From Areca catechu (taxonomy: Eukaryota > Streptophyta > Magnoliopsida > Arecales > Arecaceae): 64,000 bases of DNA. A program made the position numbers and the translations under genes. Under the pieces are notes generated by a model. That model made no database searches. It was not told the origin of the DNA and saw only the letters and a program-made list of their open reading frames with translations. Numbering within the stretch: the stretch's first letter is position 1; the number at the start of each line of letters is the position of its first letter. Of the stretch, positions 23,439 to 34,364 are shown piece after piece. Location: assembly GCA_021397845.1 (NCBI GenBank), contig CM038044.1, positions 82,779,942 through 82,843,941 of the forward strand. The letters are read 5' to 3'.

Positions 23439-25893
23439 TGTAAGGGTTTTGGTGACCAGGGCAGAAGCGTGGATTTCAAAAATTTATTATGAAACCACTA
23501 CCAAACCCTTAACCCAAGACCTCCTTACTAGGAATTAAAACATACAAACATGCATATATAATATAAACTAGAGGTTAGGCACCAACCTGAATCGCTAGTA
23601 TCCAATCCGATGAAGAAAACCCTGATTCAGCCTTCTTCTCCACCAGGCGCCCAAACGTTCACCCTCCAACGGTGATCCACACGAAACTCGGACCAAGGAA
23701 GAACTCCTTCTTCAAGTTGCTTGGAGAAGTGGAACTCTTTCGGCAGGCTTTGGTCTATTGACCACTGTAAGACACCCTGTCCTACTGTAGGGCACTAAAG
23801 ACACTCTCCTAAACCACTCTTGGTTTTAGGACAATCCTCCTCTAGGACCCCTTAAGCTTATGTCCTAAAACAAAGCCTTTTCTTAGTAGAAAAGACCTTG
23901 TCTTAACAAGACAAGTCTTGTCTTAAAGAAAGAAGGAGGGAGAGAGAGACACACACAATAGTACTTCGATGGAATTCTTATTTTAGACTCATTTCACCAC
24001 CCCCTATTTATAGATACAAGAGGGGCATGTGATATGTCCTCTTATCAACTTATCATATATGATTTTTCAAGACCGAAGAGAAGTTATCTGGCTTGAAAAA
24101 TCATATCTAATAAGCCCATTCATGCATCGAAGGCCTTATTCACATCCCTTCTTTTATTTGGACAAATTCTCACTTGCCACATGTCAATTACCAGTCCCTA
24201 GGAAGCCAAGAGGCACCTCTTAAATCTTCAAACATTGAAGATTATGAAGAGTCCTGATAGCAGAAGGACTCTCCATCAGAACTGCGTGCCACATGAAGAG
24301 TTGCGACTCTTCATGCACCGCGTGCGCCATCCTTCTTCCATGCAAATCTCAAAAAATATTGACTAGTCAAAACATAGGCAATATGGGTGTCATTGGAAAG
24401 AGCATAAAGTTTCCTTTCTGACCATACAAATTATATTCAAATCAGAGATCTATAGATCATTCTGTGCCCTTTTGATGTTAAGGTATCATTTAGGTACCAA
24501 GAGTCCCATGCCATTGGGGCTCTTCATGTATGGTGCCTAAAATATCCTTAAATCCAAATTAAAATTAGATTTAGCTCTGATTGGGCTATCCCCACTTAGG
24601 AATCAACCTAATTTAAGTTTTCCATAATTAGGTTAGCTCAATTAGCAAGCAACCGGACCCAATCCAATTGGGTTAGGAATTTGGTTAGCCTACATATGCT
24701 AGTATGTAATCCGGCTAACCAATTAGGATCCTATGACCCTAATTAAATCATGAATGACTTCCTTGGCTAAGTCTCTATTGAATGTGACCAACCCATTGAG
24801 TTCCACATCTAGACAACAGTAGGTTTAGGTTTGAGCCGATTCGATCTGATCGAACCCGATGACCTAATTAGGTTAAATTGGCTCATCTAATTGTCCAATT
24901 CGAATCACACATCGAATTGATTCATGAAACCAAACCAATTGGTTCATGAAGACCTACAAGACAAGATTAACATCTAGCAATGTATCATGCCTAGCTAGAA
25001 GATGAGGAATTTTGGTGGATTTACCAAAATACCCTTAAGTGGTGAGTTACCGGGTAATTCAATCCTTCGATCTACTTGCACCCTGAATATGACTATGGAT
25101 ATGGATACTTGTCAAATCCAATTTTATATTCATTCTTTGCTTAATCTGATAATGATGATTCATTAATGAACCATTAGAAACTATTTCTAATGTTCATACT
25201 TTGATCAAAGATTTCTCGAATCTTCATTTGATTGAAATCATCTGGATGCGCTTCCCTCTTACTAGGATTGATCGATTCCTTTTTGACCTACTTACAACCT
25301 CCATATGCAATCCACCATTCCCAGTATCACCCCATGCATGACTCAGTGTCATGATTGAGTGTGAACCAAAGTATGGATTCATGCATACAAGATACCATGG
25401 CATTCTCAGGTCAAAGGACCACATGCACTACTCCCACTATGAGAACTATCTATTGACAAACAGATAAGGTTCAATTAGATGTTCTCAAGATGGATCCATT
25501 CGGTGAATTCATTCTCTAATGAGCACCCACATCCTAGTATTAGTGTCAAACACAAGTGACTGTGAGATCAGTCACCCTCTTCACCAAGCATACATAGGAT
25601 GTGCTGGCCTTACCGAAAATATCGATCCCCTACTCAATATCCTATCGACCAGGAATATTCTAGATTAGGGTTTTAAGGCTTTAGGTCTCACTGGTATGAT
25701 CTCATCATAACCCTAGAACCATAGCCCTAATCTATGGGGTTCATCATATCTTAATATAATTAATAAGACACAGCATATGATGAAAATAAAATATCTTTAT
25801 TAATTGATATTGTCAATACACTGGTTTGGGATACAAAAGAATATCCCATCGAAATACAACATTTCGATTGGCCTTTAGGGCATAATCCTTTCA
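23439..25893 (-). repeat. Element C 5' LTR
   Basis: Right-hand LTR, 2455 bases, TGTAAGGG to CCTTTCA on the plus strand. It is adjacent to the exact PBS, which fixes the orientation of C. The TSD CTTCA follows at 25894-25898. Confidence 0.94.
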
Positions 25894-26763
25894 CTTCACA
25901 TGGACTTATTTGGACCAACTAGGACCACAAGCCTAAGAGGTATGAAATATGGACTTGTGATTGTAGATGACTTTTCTAGATTCACATGAGTATTATTTAT
26001 TACACATAAGGATGAAACTTTTGATGTATTTTGAAAATTTCATAAGAAAGTTTCAAATGAGAAAAATCTTTCTGTTATCTTTATAAGAAGTGATCATGGA
26101 ACTGAATTTCAAAATCAATTTTTTGATGAATATTGCACTGAGCACGGCATTGATCATAACTTCTCCGCTCCTAGAACACCATTACAAAAAGGTATTATAG
26201 AGAGAAAGAATAGGACTTTGGAAGAAATTGCCCGAACCATGTTGTGTGAAGGTAGTCTTCCAAGGTACTTTTGAGTAGAAGTGGTGAACACTGCCTATTA
26301 TATATTAAACCAAGTTTTAATTCAACCAATTTCAAAGAAAACTCTCTATGAGCTTTGGAATGGAAGAAAATTGAATATTAACTACTTTCATGCTTTTGGA
26401 TGTAAATGCTTTGTGTTGAACAATGGTAAAGATAACCTAGGAAAGTTTGATGCAAAATCTGATGAATCAATATTCCTTGGTTATTCACTACATAGAAAAG
26501 CATATAGAGTGTTTAATAAGAGGACTCTTACTGTAGAAGAGTCAATTTATGTTATTTTTGATGAAGCTAACCCCTCACCATCTAGAAAAGATGAGTGCAT
26601 AGATAATGATGCAGGTACACTACAAAAGAAAATAGAAGATCTAAGCATTCAAGACAAGCCAATGCAAAATGGAAATGAAATGGTAAGCAAGGATTATACT
26701 GATTTACCAAAGAAATGGAGGTATGTAACTTCACATCCTAAAGATTTAATTATTGGTGATCCT
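25894..26763 (+). pseudogene. pol: Element B pol part 2: integrase
   Basis: Continues part 1 in frame with HMDLFGPTRTTSLRG. The catalytic triad is visible as VIVDDFSRF, RSDHGTEF and GIIERKNRTLEE. The C-terminal block NYFHAFGCKCFVLNNGKDN and KRTLTVEESIYVIFDEAN follow, then the acidic linker and DLIIGDP, where element E begins at 26764. Three stops replace expected residues, at least two of them TGA for Trp (FT-stop-VLF, RYF-stop-VEVV). The segment before and after E read as one gene if one ATCCT copy is dropped. Confidence 0.92.
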
Positions 26764-28097
26764 TGATGTGGGACAACTATGAGATGATGCATTTCATATG
26801 AAATCAGTAATAATCAAATGAAAGATGATGTAAATAAATGTAGCAATTTAAGTAATGAAGTAGGAATTTAAAGATACGAATCTAAACATTAAACTTAACA
26901 AGAAATGAAACCGATCAAAGAAATTAAGAGGAGGACCTTCGTGATTAAGAAACCACTCAGATTAGGATTTAGTATTCTTTAGTATTCTAATAATTACAGA
27001 TCTGAAAAAAATATCTAAAGAGGGTTATCCGATAATTAATAGTTAAGACTTTAGCACTGGGAACACTCAAAGAAGAACATCCGGGATGATAGAGAGATTC
27101 CCTAGGTTGCAAGGCTTCTTGTATCTGGTTCCTTGGCACGAGAGCCTTCTTCTTAGGAGTCTGGAAATCCAGGGATCTTGCAACAAAACAAAAAAAGATG
27201 TAGGGGGAAGGTTAGAGGGAAAGGTTGAGATGGAGAAGTGAGGGGAAAAGTGAAGGGAAGCTCGGAGTAGTCTTGTTGAAGATCTTCTTTGGCTTCACTT
27301 GGATGATGACTCTCGGCAGGAACTTGGGAGAACTCCTTGTGTTGGCCGAATAGGCTAAGAGGGAAGATAGGGAGCTAGGTTTGAAGAGGGAAGTTGGAAA
27401 GAGGAAGAACTCTAGGCCTCACGCCCACCTTCTCATAAGGGACCAAGCATTAAGCAAGGGAAAATTCTAAGAAAATATTTCTTCATTGATTCAAATTTCA
27501 TAAGTGTTTACAATAAGGTTTGGAGCCTAATTTATAGACACCAAGCCATTTGAAATTTGAATTTTGAAATTCAAAAAATACAAAATGAGGGGAGAGAATG
27601 GTGGCCGACTTCATGAAGATGGGGAGAGATTGGTGGTTGACTTCTTGATGAGGGGCACCATTTGTGGAGGAATTGTTGGTCAATTCAAATTCCTTCTTCC
27701 TTGGGTGAGATTCCTTGATTTATGGAGGATTTGTGGGCCATTTCAAATTCATTCTTCCTTGGGCGAGATTCCTTGGTGATGTGTCCAGGTGATGTGGCAA
27801 GGAGGAATGATGAAGTGGCTTCCAAGTTGGTGAACCGATAGTCTATGTGCCCACTAGTCTTCTTGACTTGGTTGAGCTGAAACTAGGTTTGTCTTGGCTG
27901 ACTCCCCTTGACTCAATTACAATAAAGACTTAATTAAAGCAAATATTAGACTCAATTACCAAATTGAAATGAGTACATGACTAATAGACTCAAATAAAAT
28001 TTTATTACAGGACTCAAGCTTTCAATTTTCCAACCATAAAGAATCTTTCCTAATTTGGATCAGTTGGAGTCTTTTCCTGAGCCTGGTGCCCGCACCA
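26764..28097 (-). repeat. Element E 3' LTR
   Basis: 1334 bases; plus-strand start TGATGTGGGACAACTATGAG, end GCCCGCACCA. On the minus strand the terminus reads TGGTGCGGGCACCA, itself an inverted repeat (TGGTGC/GCACCA). It aligns with 50928-52245. The right copy begins with C for T, a decayed terminus. A short open frame inside it is not a gene. Confidence 0.92.
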
Positions 28098-28115
28098 ATT
28101 CTTTCCAGGTGGGAG

Positions 28116-28725
28116 GAACTCAACTCTGTCGAGTAAGGATCGGTCTGACTGTGATATCTTTCTAATAGGTCTGGGTCAATTTGCTGCAGATCCTCTCGGG
28201 TGATCCAGGAGTCCTCGGAATCGGGTCAGCCTTGCTAATGAACCAGATAGCATTGATAACCTTTATTTCTAGTGGTAATTACCTGGTCATCGAAGATACA
28301 TTCAACTTTATCTCTCCGATCTGGTGGAATTGCTATTGGGTACTCGGGTATGGTTTCGCTCTCAAAGGTGGGATAAGGCCCAAAAGGCTTGCTAGGAATT
28401 AATGCCGGCTCTTTATATTATATCATATCAGCAATATTAAAAGTAGAACTAATGCCATAATCAGAACGTAACTCTAACACATATGCATTAGGTCCAATTC
28501 TCTTAGTTACTTTGAAAGGTCCAACTCCCTGGGCATGCAGTTTTTTTTCATAGTTCCTGGTGGAAACCTTTCAGGTCTAAGTTTAATCATTACAGAGTCC
28601 CCTTCATTAAATTCTTTCATTCGTTTATGTGAATTAGCCATATGATTATAGACTTCATTACTCATTTGAATCTTTTTTCTAATTTCCTTATGCAATTCAT
28701 GGATATGCTATGCATATGACTCGGC
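28116..28725 (-). pseudogene. pol: Element E integrase C-terminus with chromodomain
   Basis: The minus strand, from 28725 down, gives SESAESYA-stop-HIHELHKEI, then KRMKEFNEGDSVMIKLRPER (the GPY/F-type beginning), then ADMI and YKEPALIPSKPFGPYPTFES. At about 28180-28290 a chromodomain-like tail reads YLVHQQGRPDSEDSWIT and REDLQQIDPDLLERY. It ends just before the LTR, as in F. The upstream integrase core, RNase H and RT are missing; the break is at about 28726. Stops and one shift make it non-functional. Confidence 0.85.
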
Positions 28726-29388
28726 AGACTCAGAGACTCATACCGACACTTGATAAAAATAGACTCTACTATGTATTCCTATTGAGAGGAGATTTTATTG
28801 GACTCTCTAGGGCCTAAACCTAATAGATTATTGACTCTCTAGGTTTGACCCTCGTCTGGTATGCATATGAAAAATTATCATGGACCCCTAGCAAATGCCA
28901 TAAGGTATATCAGAAGTAGGTAGCAAAAGGGATGGGCTCTAAGGGTTCATGCAACCTGGTGATCTCAATAAAATATAACCTAATGGCTTTAGAAACATGT
29001 GTAGACTCAGGAAAGGGTAGGAAATAGGAATCAGAGTCTTTAGGCAATCTATGCGAAGCATGAAACAAACCATGGTTACTCAGGATGACCTTAAGATTTG
29101 AATATTGATTTATGGGTGTCATAATGTCAAATTGATGGATGGAGAATTTGGTTATTGTAAGTGCAGGTTTTTCAAGAAAGGATGACTTAGTTCCAAAAAA
29201 GGTCATCAGCTAGGGTTAAAGGAATGAACTCTTTATAAGGGAGTTGAATGAGGTCTTGTGTTGAGGCTAAAGAAGTAGGCTCTTCCTGAGGGTATTGACT
29301 TACAGGAACCAAGTCCTCACTAATTTCATGTTGTTCTGATGTTTTAGCACTAGGCTCAACATTCTTATCTTCTACAAGGATTTTCTCA
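28726..29388 (-). other. Element E unrecognised internal segment
   Basis: The stretch 28726-28900 has no frame. From 29388 down to 28910 two minus-strand frames overlap with a shift near 29190: EKILVEDKNVEPSAKTSEQ, LPYKEFIPLTLADDL, then FSIHQFDIMTPINQY and HASHRLPKDSDSYFLP. It is continuous across element F with 48774-48960 (LGMADLGLVDQNEAILKEQ), and lies where protease and RT should be. I do not recognise the product. It may be a remnant of an accessory region or a captured sequence. Confidence 0.5.
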
Positions 29389-29393
29389 GGTAA

Positions 29394-30666
29394 TGGTGCG
29401 GACACTGACAACGGTCTTCACTCACTATGGATCGACTCCTGATGCAGCACATCCAACCCTAACTAGCAGAACAATTTTATCTTGTTAGAATAATACAAGC
29501 AAGACAACTACCAGGACAACTACCTGTCAACTACCAGAGCAACTAACAATCAACTACCATCAAATGACTACAAAGCAACTACCTCTCAACTTCTCTTGGG
29601 ATTACTACATCATCATGCCACTTCACCAAGCTTAGAGGGTGCCACATCATCATCCACATCATCAAGCAACGCCACCTAATGGGATTGCCACCACATGTGC
29701 CACCTCACCCATTGAAGTGGGAGACCAAGAAGGAGTCAAATTCAAATTTGGGCGGCCAAACTAAACCTCCACCTCATGTAACCACTTCCCCCCATATCTC
29801 TCCAACCATCCCATGTATCTCTCAACTATCCCATGTATCTCTCAACCATCCCATGTATCTCTCCTCTCTTTTAAATTTTAAACAAAGTGCTTGGTAGCTT
29901 ATAAAAGGAGATCCAACGCCCCATTGTATGGAGTTGATTTTTTTTGGGATAAAATGAAATGAAGAAGAAGGTCTTTGTCTTGCCATTACTTGAGTGTTTA
30001 TGATGTTCTCTTATAGCTTTAGATAAAATTCTAGTTTGAAGTTTGAGAAGCATTTCTTCTTTGGGCGTGCAACCTCCATCTACTTACAAGTGACAATTCA
30101 ATTTCCAAGAAGAAGACATCAAGGAGATACCCTTCCATGGATCCCACCTACCCTAACAAGAGTTTCTCAAGCCTCCATAAGACGAACAATTCTTATGATC
30201 TCCTCTTTTCCTTTGTGTTTTGATCTTTTCAAATATTCCATTTCTAATCCTTTCCTTACAGGGTTCTCTTTAATTCGGAGTTCAAGAGCTTGTCGTCTTG
30301 CCAAAGGAACATGAATGGATGGGGCGTATTTCCTCGGAACGATCATCTTCTCATCTAGGATTGGTTTATTCGAATGATACTACGGGTCTATCACTTCAAA
30401 AGAGAGCTCATCATTGGTAACAAATCTTCCTCATCTCTTCATTTTTGATCTATTGAAGGTTAACCTCTAGGTTCTTAATCCTTTAGCCTTAGATTTAATC
30501 TTCTTTAGGACAATCTGGCTATTATTGTATCATATGTTTAAGAATTACCAAATCTTTCTCTAGGTCTTGCTTGAGTCTCTTAGATTGAAAGCTAGTTCAT
30601 GTGTTTAGGTTTTCATTGCTAAACTTATAACTTATCCTCAATAGAAAGCATTTTCTTGCTGCATCA
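29394..30666 (+). repeat. Element F 5' LTR
   Basis: Starts TGGTGCGGACACTGACAACG and ends TTGCTGCATCA. Around 29500-29600 are repeated CAACTACC-type words, and at 29790-29870 four copies of CCATGTATCTCTC. The second LTR has the same features. A putative TATA-like 'cttataaaagga' occurs at 29899. Confidence 0.93.
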
Positions 30667-30669
30667 TTT

Positions 30670-30681
30670 TGGTATCAGAGC
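30670..30681 (+). promoter_or_regulatory. Primer binding site of element F
   Basis: TGGTATCAGAGC, exact match to the initiator methionine tRNA site, three bases after the LTR. Confidence 0.93.
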
Positions 30682-31814
30682 ATGGTTGGATTATGGTAGG
30701 ATTTGCATAGATGCTGAAATTCATTGTTTGCTGGAATTCTGCACATAGAGTTTTAATATCTTGCATAGCCTGTTAAGTGTTTGCATAAATGCATGTTAAA
30801 TACCAAGGTAAAATTAGGTTGTCCTACTATAAGGGGGAATCCTTATAGTGTAAGGTTGTCCTATCTTGGTCATTACCATTGTTAGCATAGATTAATTTCT
30901 CAATTGTCTTACTTGCTAGAATTTTCTGAATCTATGCGTATATAGTCTGATAAATGAATTATTTTTCTTAGCATAGAATTCAGAATTTAGTGATTCTTAT
31001 TTTTTTAGATCCATTATAATTGATAGAAGTTTTTATAATTTTTCTAGAATTTTTAGTTAACTGTAAAATTTTCGAGCTGTGATTTAGTACTATTCTATCT
31101 AAAATTCCAATAGAGTTAATTTTCAGCATGGTTGTGTGCATTCATCTTAACTCAATTAAGGGCACCAATATGACATGGGGGCAGGATTGATCACCTGTCC
31201 TTAGCCCAAGAACAACAACCCTCATTGTGCATCGAACCCAATCCCCTAATTAAAATTGAGTAGAACCTTAATAGCCGTAGTGGGTTAGGGACATCAATTG
31301 GTCGAGTCCTGGTTAGTGTCAAGTCATTATGTAACTAGTCTTGTGTGTGCCCTATTACTTGGTGACTAGGATTGGAACTAAGGGCTTGGGTGCTGATCCG
31401 TCTACCGGGCCAATTCCACCGGGCCTAGGTAGGCCAAAGAAGGGATCTCACACTCCCCTTGTTCTGACACCAGGCCAAGTGTAGAGTTACTACAATCTAG
31501 TTTGCCACCTTGATTTGGCGACTAGTTTGGGACTCTAGGTCTAGTTCAAGCCAATTGGGACAAGCTTATGCAACCAATTCTTCACCTATTATTTGAAGCT
31601 GGTGTCAAGGATCGAGGTTAAGTGGTTAAGCCTAAGCGGTTCTTGTGGTTTTTAATTAGGTCCCAGCGAGAGCTGGGGAAACCTCCCACAGACTCACCTC
31701 CTGACTGGCCAGTGGAAAAGAGTAGTTGTTGGTTTGATTGTACCTAGCCAACTTTATTTATTTGAGCTAACAGGTCTAGAAAATCTTAGCCCGAGTTTGA
31801 GTCCACTTGCATGC
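30682..31814 (+). other. Element F 5' leader
   Basis: About 1.1 kb of untranslated leader without a supported ORF. A related leader is present in element E on the minus strand at 50029-50912. Confidence 0.6.
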
Positions 31815-32315
31815 ATGACAACTAGAGCAGGGACATCATATTCACCAGCCCAAGCCCAGTCAAGTGTAGCCATGGACCAAAATCATGAAAATCTGATTAA
31901 AGCCTTGAATGATCAAGTGTCCCAACTAAAAAAAAATTTGACTGAGCAATTGGCCCAAACCAACCAGAACGTGGCCCAGACCAACCAGAGCATGAATGAT
32001 TAGTTAGCCCACATCACGACTAGGTTGGATCAATTAGAATGTAGAACTCCTGGAGGAAACCATGAAGTCCAGAATGAACTCGTACCTGATCTTAAACCTG
32101 AGTTTGAAACACCAGTCAACCCTAGAAGGGTCCCACGCCAAAACCATTTCCATGAGCCCAACCCTAGGAGAACTCAGCAAGACCATTTCTGTGAACCAAA
32201 TTTTAGGGGGCCCAATCATGAGCAAGCCCATGAACCTAATCCAAGGAGACTCTATCTTGAGCCCACTTATGAACCAAATGTCTGGAGACCCACTCCAATT
32301 CAGTTAGACAAAGAT
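31815..32315 (+). pseudogene. gag: Element F gag part 1
   Basis: ATG at 31815 opens MTTRAGTSYSPAQAQSS, a start shared in form with gag of E (MVTRSGAPYQQTQAQTS). A heptad-like NQLAQTNQ-type segment follows, with a stop at NQSMND-stop, then a run of Pro/Arg/Asn repeats of the type HEPNPRR repeated about five times. The frame enters element G at 32316 after LDKD and resumes at 43144 with DRAIKNVRLETPTFDG once one AAGAT is removed. Confidence 0.85.
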
Positions 32316-33772
32316 TGTTGCCCAGATATGGTGCCCAAGAGGGGGGGTGAATTGGGTCTTTTAAAAAATAAAGCAATATATGTGCAATCAATTTCAAATG
32401 TGAAGAGTGATAGTGCTCAAGTAATTATGCAACGGAAGCAATGAAAGATAACAACAATTAAAGAGCAAAAGAAGATAGAGAGTAAAGCAATGCAAACACA
32501 CAAAATATATAGTGGTTCGGTGCACCTAGCACCTACATCCACTCCCCAAGCTCCACTTGGGAATTTCCACTATAATCTTCTCTAGATTACAGCCGACTTG
32601 TTTTACAAGGCTCACAAGACAAAACCTAAGTTGGTTTTGTTACCTAGGCTCACCAACAAACCTTACACACTTGTTTTAGCTTCGGGCTTACAAGCAACCC
32701 TAGTTGGTTTTATCAATTGGCTCACCAACAAACCTCACACTAGTTTCAAATTCCCTTGAAACTAGGCTAACACAAATAGAGTACGAATACAATGAATAAA
32801 AACACGACAAACTCCTTTTTTCGCAAAAATAATTCGATGTAGCTCTTGTTGGAGACTCTTCAAGTCTTCCTCTTGGAATCTTGGACCTCACTAAATGCCA
32901 AAGACTTGAAAGCTGGATTCCTCAAAAATGGAAAGCTTTTGGTTAAGGAATCTCTTGGTTTTTCACTCTTTTTGGCTTAGGATTGATTAAAAGCTTTGTA
33001 CTTTTTCTCTCTTCTTTTTCACTTTGTCTCCTTGTATTTTTTGAAGTTAGGTGGAGGTTAAATACTTTATTCAAGCTGAAACAACTCCACAAGACCGTTA
33101 GAATCAAAAATATGGCCGTTTATGGCTGTTAGAAATCAAATCAAAAGTTCAGAAAAACTAGCCGTTATGCCATGAGTCGACCTCATGAGTCGACCTCTGA
33201 GTCAAGTTCCACCTCATGAGTCAAGTGTCGACCTCATGAGTCGACCTCCAGTTTATCTTAGGCAAAAATCCAGAAAACCATAGTTCTGCCCAGTTTGAAT
33301 TCTCAGGCGATGAGTCGACCTCTGGTGTCGACCTCTGGACAGGTGTCGACCTCAGGTGGTGACCTTTGAAGCGTGCCACTGAAATTTTCCCATGCCGGCC
33401 TTGCTGAACTTTTCTTTTCTTCATGAGTCGACCTCTGGTGGTCGACCTTTGGCAAGTTGTCGACTTCTGGTGGTCGACCTCTGGTTTGAAATTTTCTGAA
33501 ACTATGAAGAGGTGCATGCCATGCTTGAGTTTCTCTAAGCCTTTGTTTCTTTTATCAATTACTTCTTAATAAGAAGGTCCAAAATGAGAAATTTGATCTT
33601 GTTTAAGGTAGAAGAGCTCTTTCCCAAATCAAGCAAGCTTGGTTTTATCATGTACTTTTGATACTCTTTTTGAATAACCTATGGCCTGAAACTTTATCTT
33701 GAAATGAAACATTAGTCCAAACATATACTCAACCTTTTGTTAATCATCAAAACTAAGGAGCCAAAGCCAACA
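32316..33772 (-). repeat. Element G 3' LTR
   Basis: Plus-strand start TGTTGCCCAGATATGG, end AAAGCCAACA. Between 33175 and 33485 it has eleven GTCGAC words in contexts such as ATGAGTCGACCTC and GGTGTCGACCTCTGG. The equivalent section of the other LTR has ten. Confidence 0.95.
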
Positions 33773-33787
33773 ATCTTCCCCTTTTTG
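33773..33787 (-). other. Polypurine tract of element G
   Basis: Minus strand reads CAAAAAGGGGAAGAT directly before the 3' LTR, the usual plus-strand primer. Element B has AAAAAGGGGGAGAT in the same place. Confidence 0.88.
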
Positions 33788-34364
33788 ATGATGACAAAAC
33801 CTTGAGTATATATGCAATTAAGTCCAAAAGCAAAATATAGCATTAAAAAATTTCAATGAAACTTCACATATATGAGTATATCATAAAAATTTTACTTTTC
33901 ATCTACTTCTTTCTTTTTGTGAAAACATTCTCATGAGTCAAAAAGTTAAGAACCATAATAGCTTTACTCTACTTTATGAAAGAGTCATAAGAACCATATA
34001 TACTTTACTATACTTTACCATATATACTTTACTATACTCCCCCTTTTTGTCAAGAATCAAAAAGTGCATTCTTTGTAGTAAAAGATATACTAAAAAAAAT
34101 TATGTTCCATTACAATGAAGTACTTAGTTGCATAAGATACATGCTCCCCCTCAATTTATGTATTCGATATAGCAAAGACATTACAACTTGAGGGTTTAAA
34201 AAGATAAATGCTAAGAGCTAGCATCAGACAGTAAAATACCACAATGTAGATAAATATATGAATGTATTCAGTTACAAAATTGCTTACATAATAAGCACAA
34301 AATACTGATACATCAGAACATACAAAGCAAACTAGTACATCATACATCAAGCAAATCTATAAGG
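33788..34364 (-). other. Element G 3' untranslated region
   Basis: AT-rich stretch between the extra ORF and the PPT. It holds repeated 'tactttactatac' words at about 33995-34040 and no ORF of note. Confidence 0.6.

Larger units (their letters stand above)
13422..25893 (-). mobile_element. Element C: Angela/Tork-type Copia
   Basis: A full-structure minus-strand element with LTRs at 13422-15836 and 23439-25893, flanked by a perfect TSD CTTCA (13417-13421 and 25894-25898). PBS is on the minus strand next to the right LTR, and a PPT next to the left one. Order on the minus strand: gag 19749 down, protease, integrase, RT, RNase H ending with a GLKFKGDWLLCKWEI block next to the PPT. Its leader holds solo LTR D. 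It interrupts the integrase gene of element B. LTR copies look about 95% alike by eye. Several in-frame stops; dead. Confidence 0.95.

Noticed and set aside
13422..25893. Treating the left and right C LTRs as separate solo LTRs
   Set aside because: One TSD pair spans both, with PBS, PPT and a complete gag-pol between them.
27564..27779. Open frame inside the E 3' LTR
   Set aside because: Lies wholly in an LTR and is not matched by an equally open frame of different codons under constraint in the other LTR copy.
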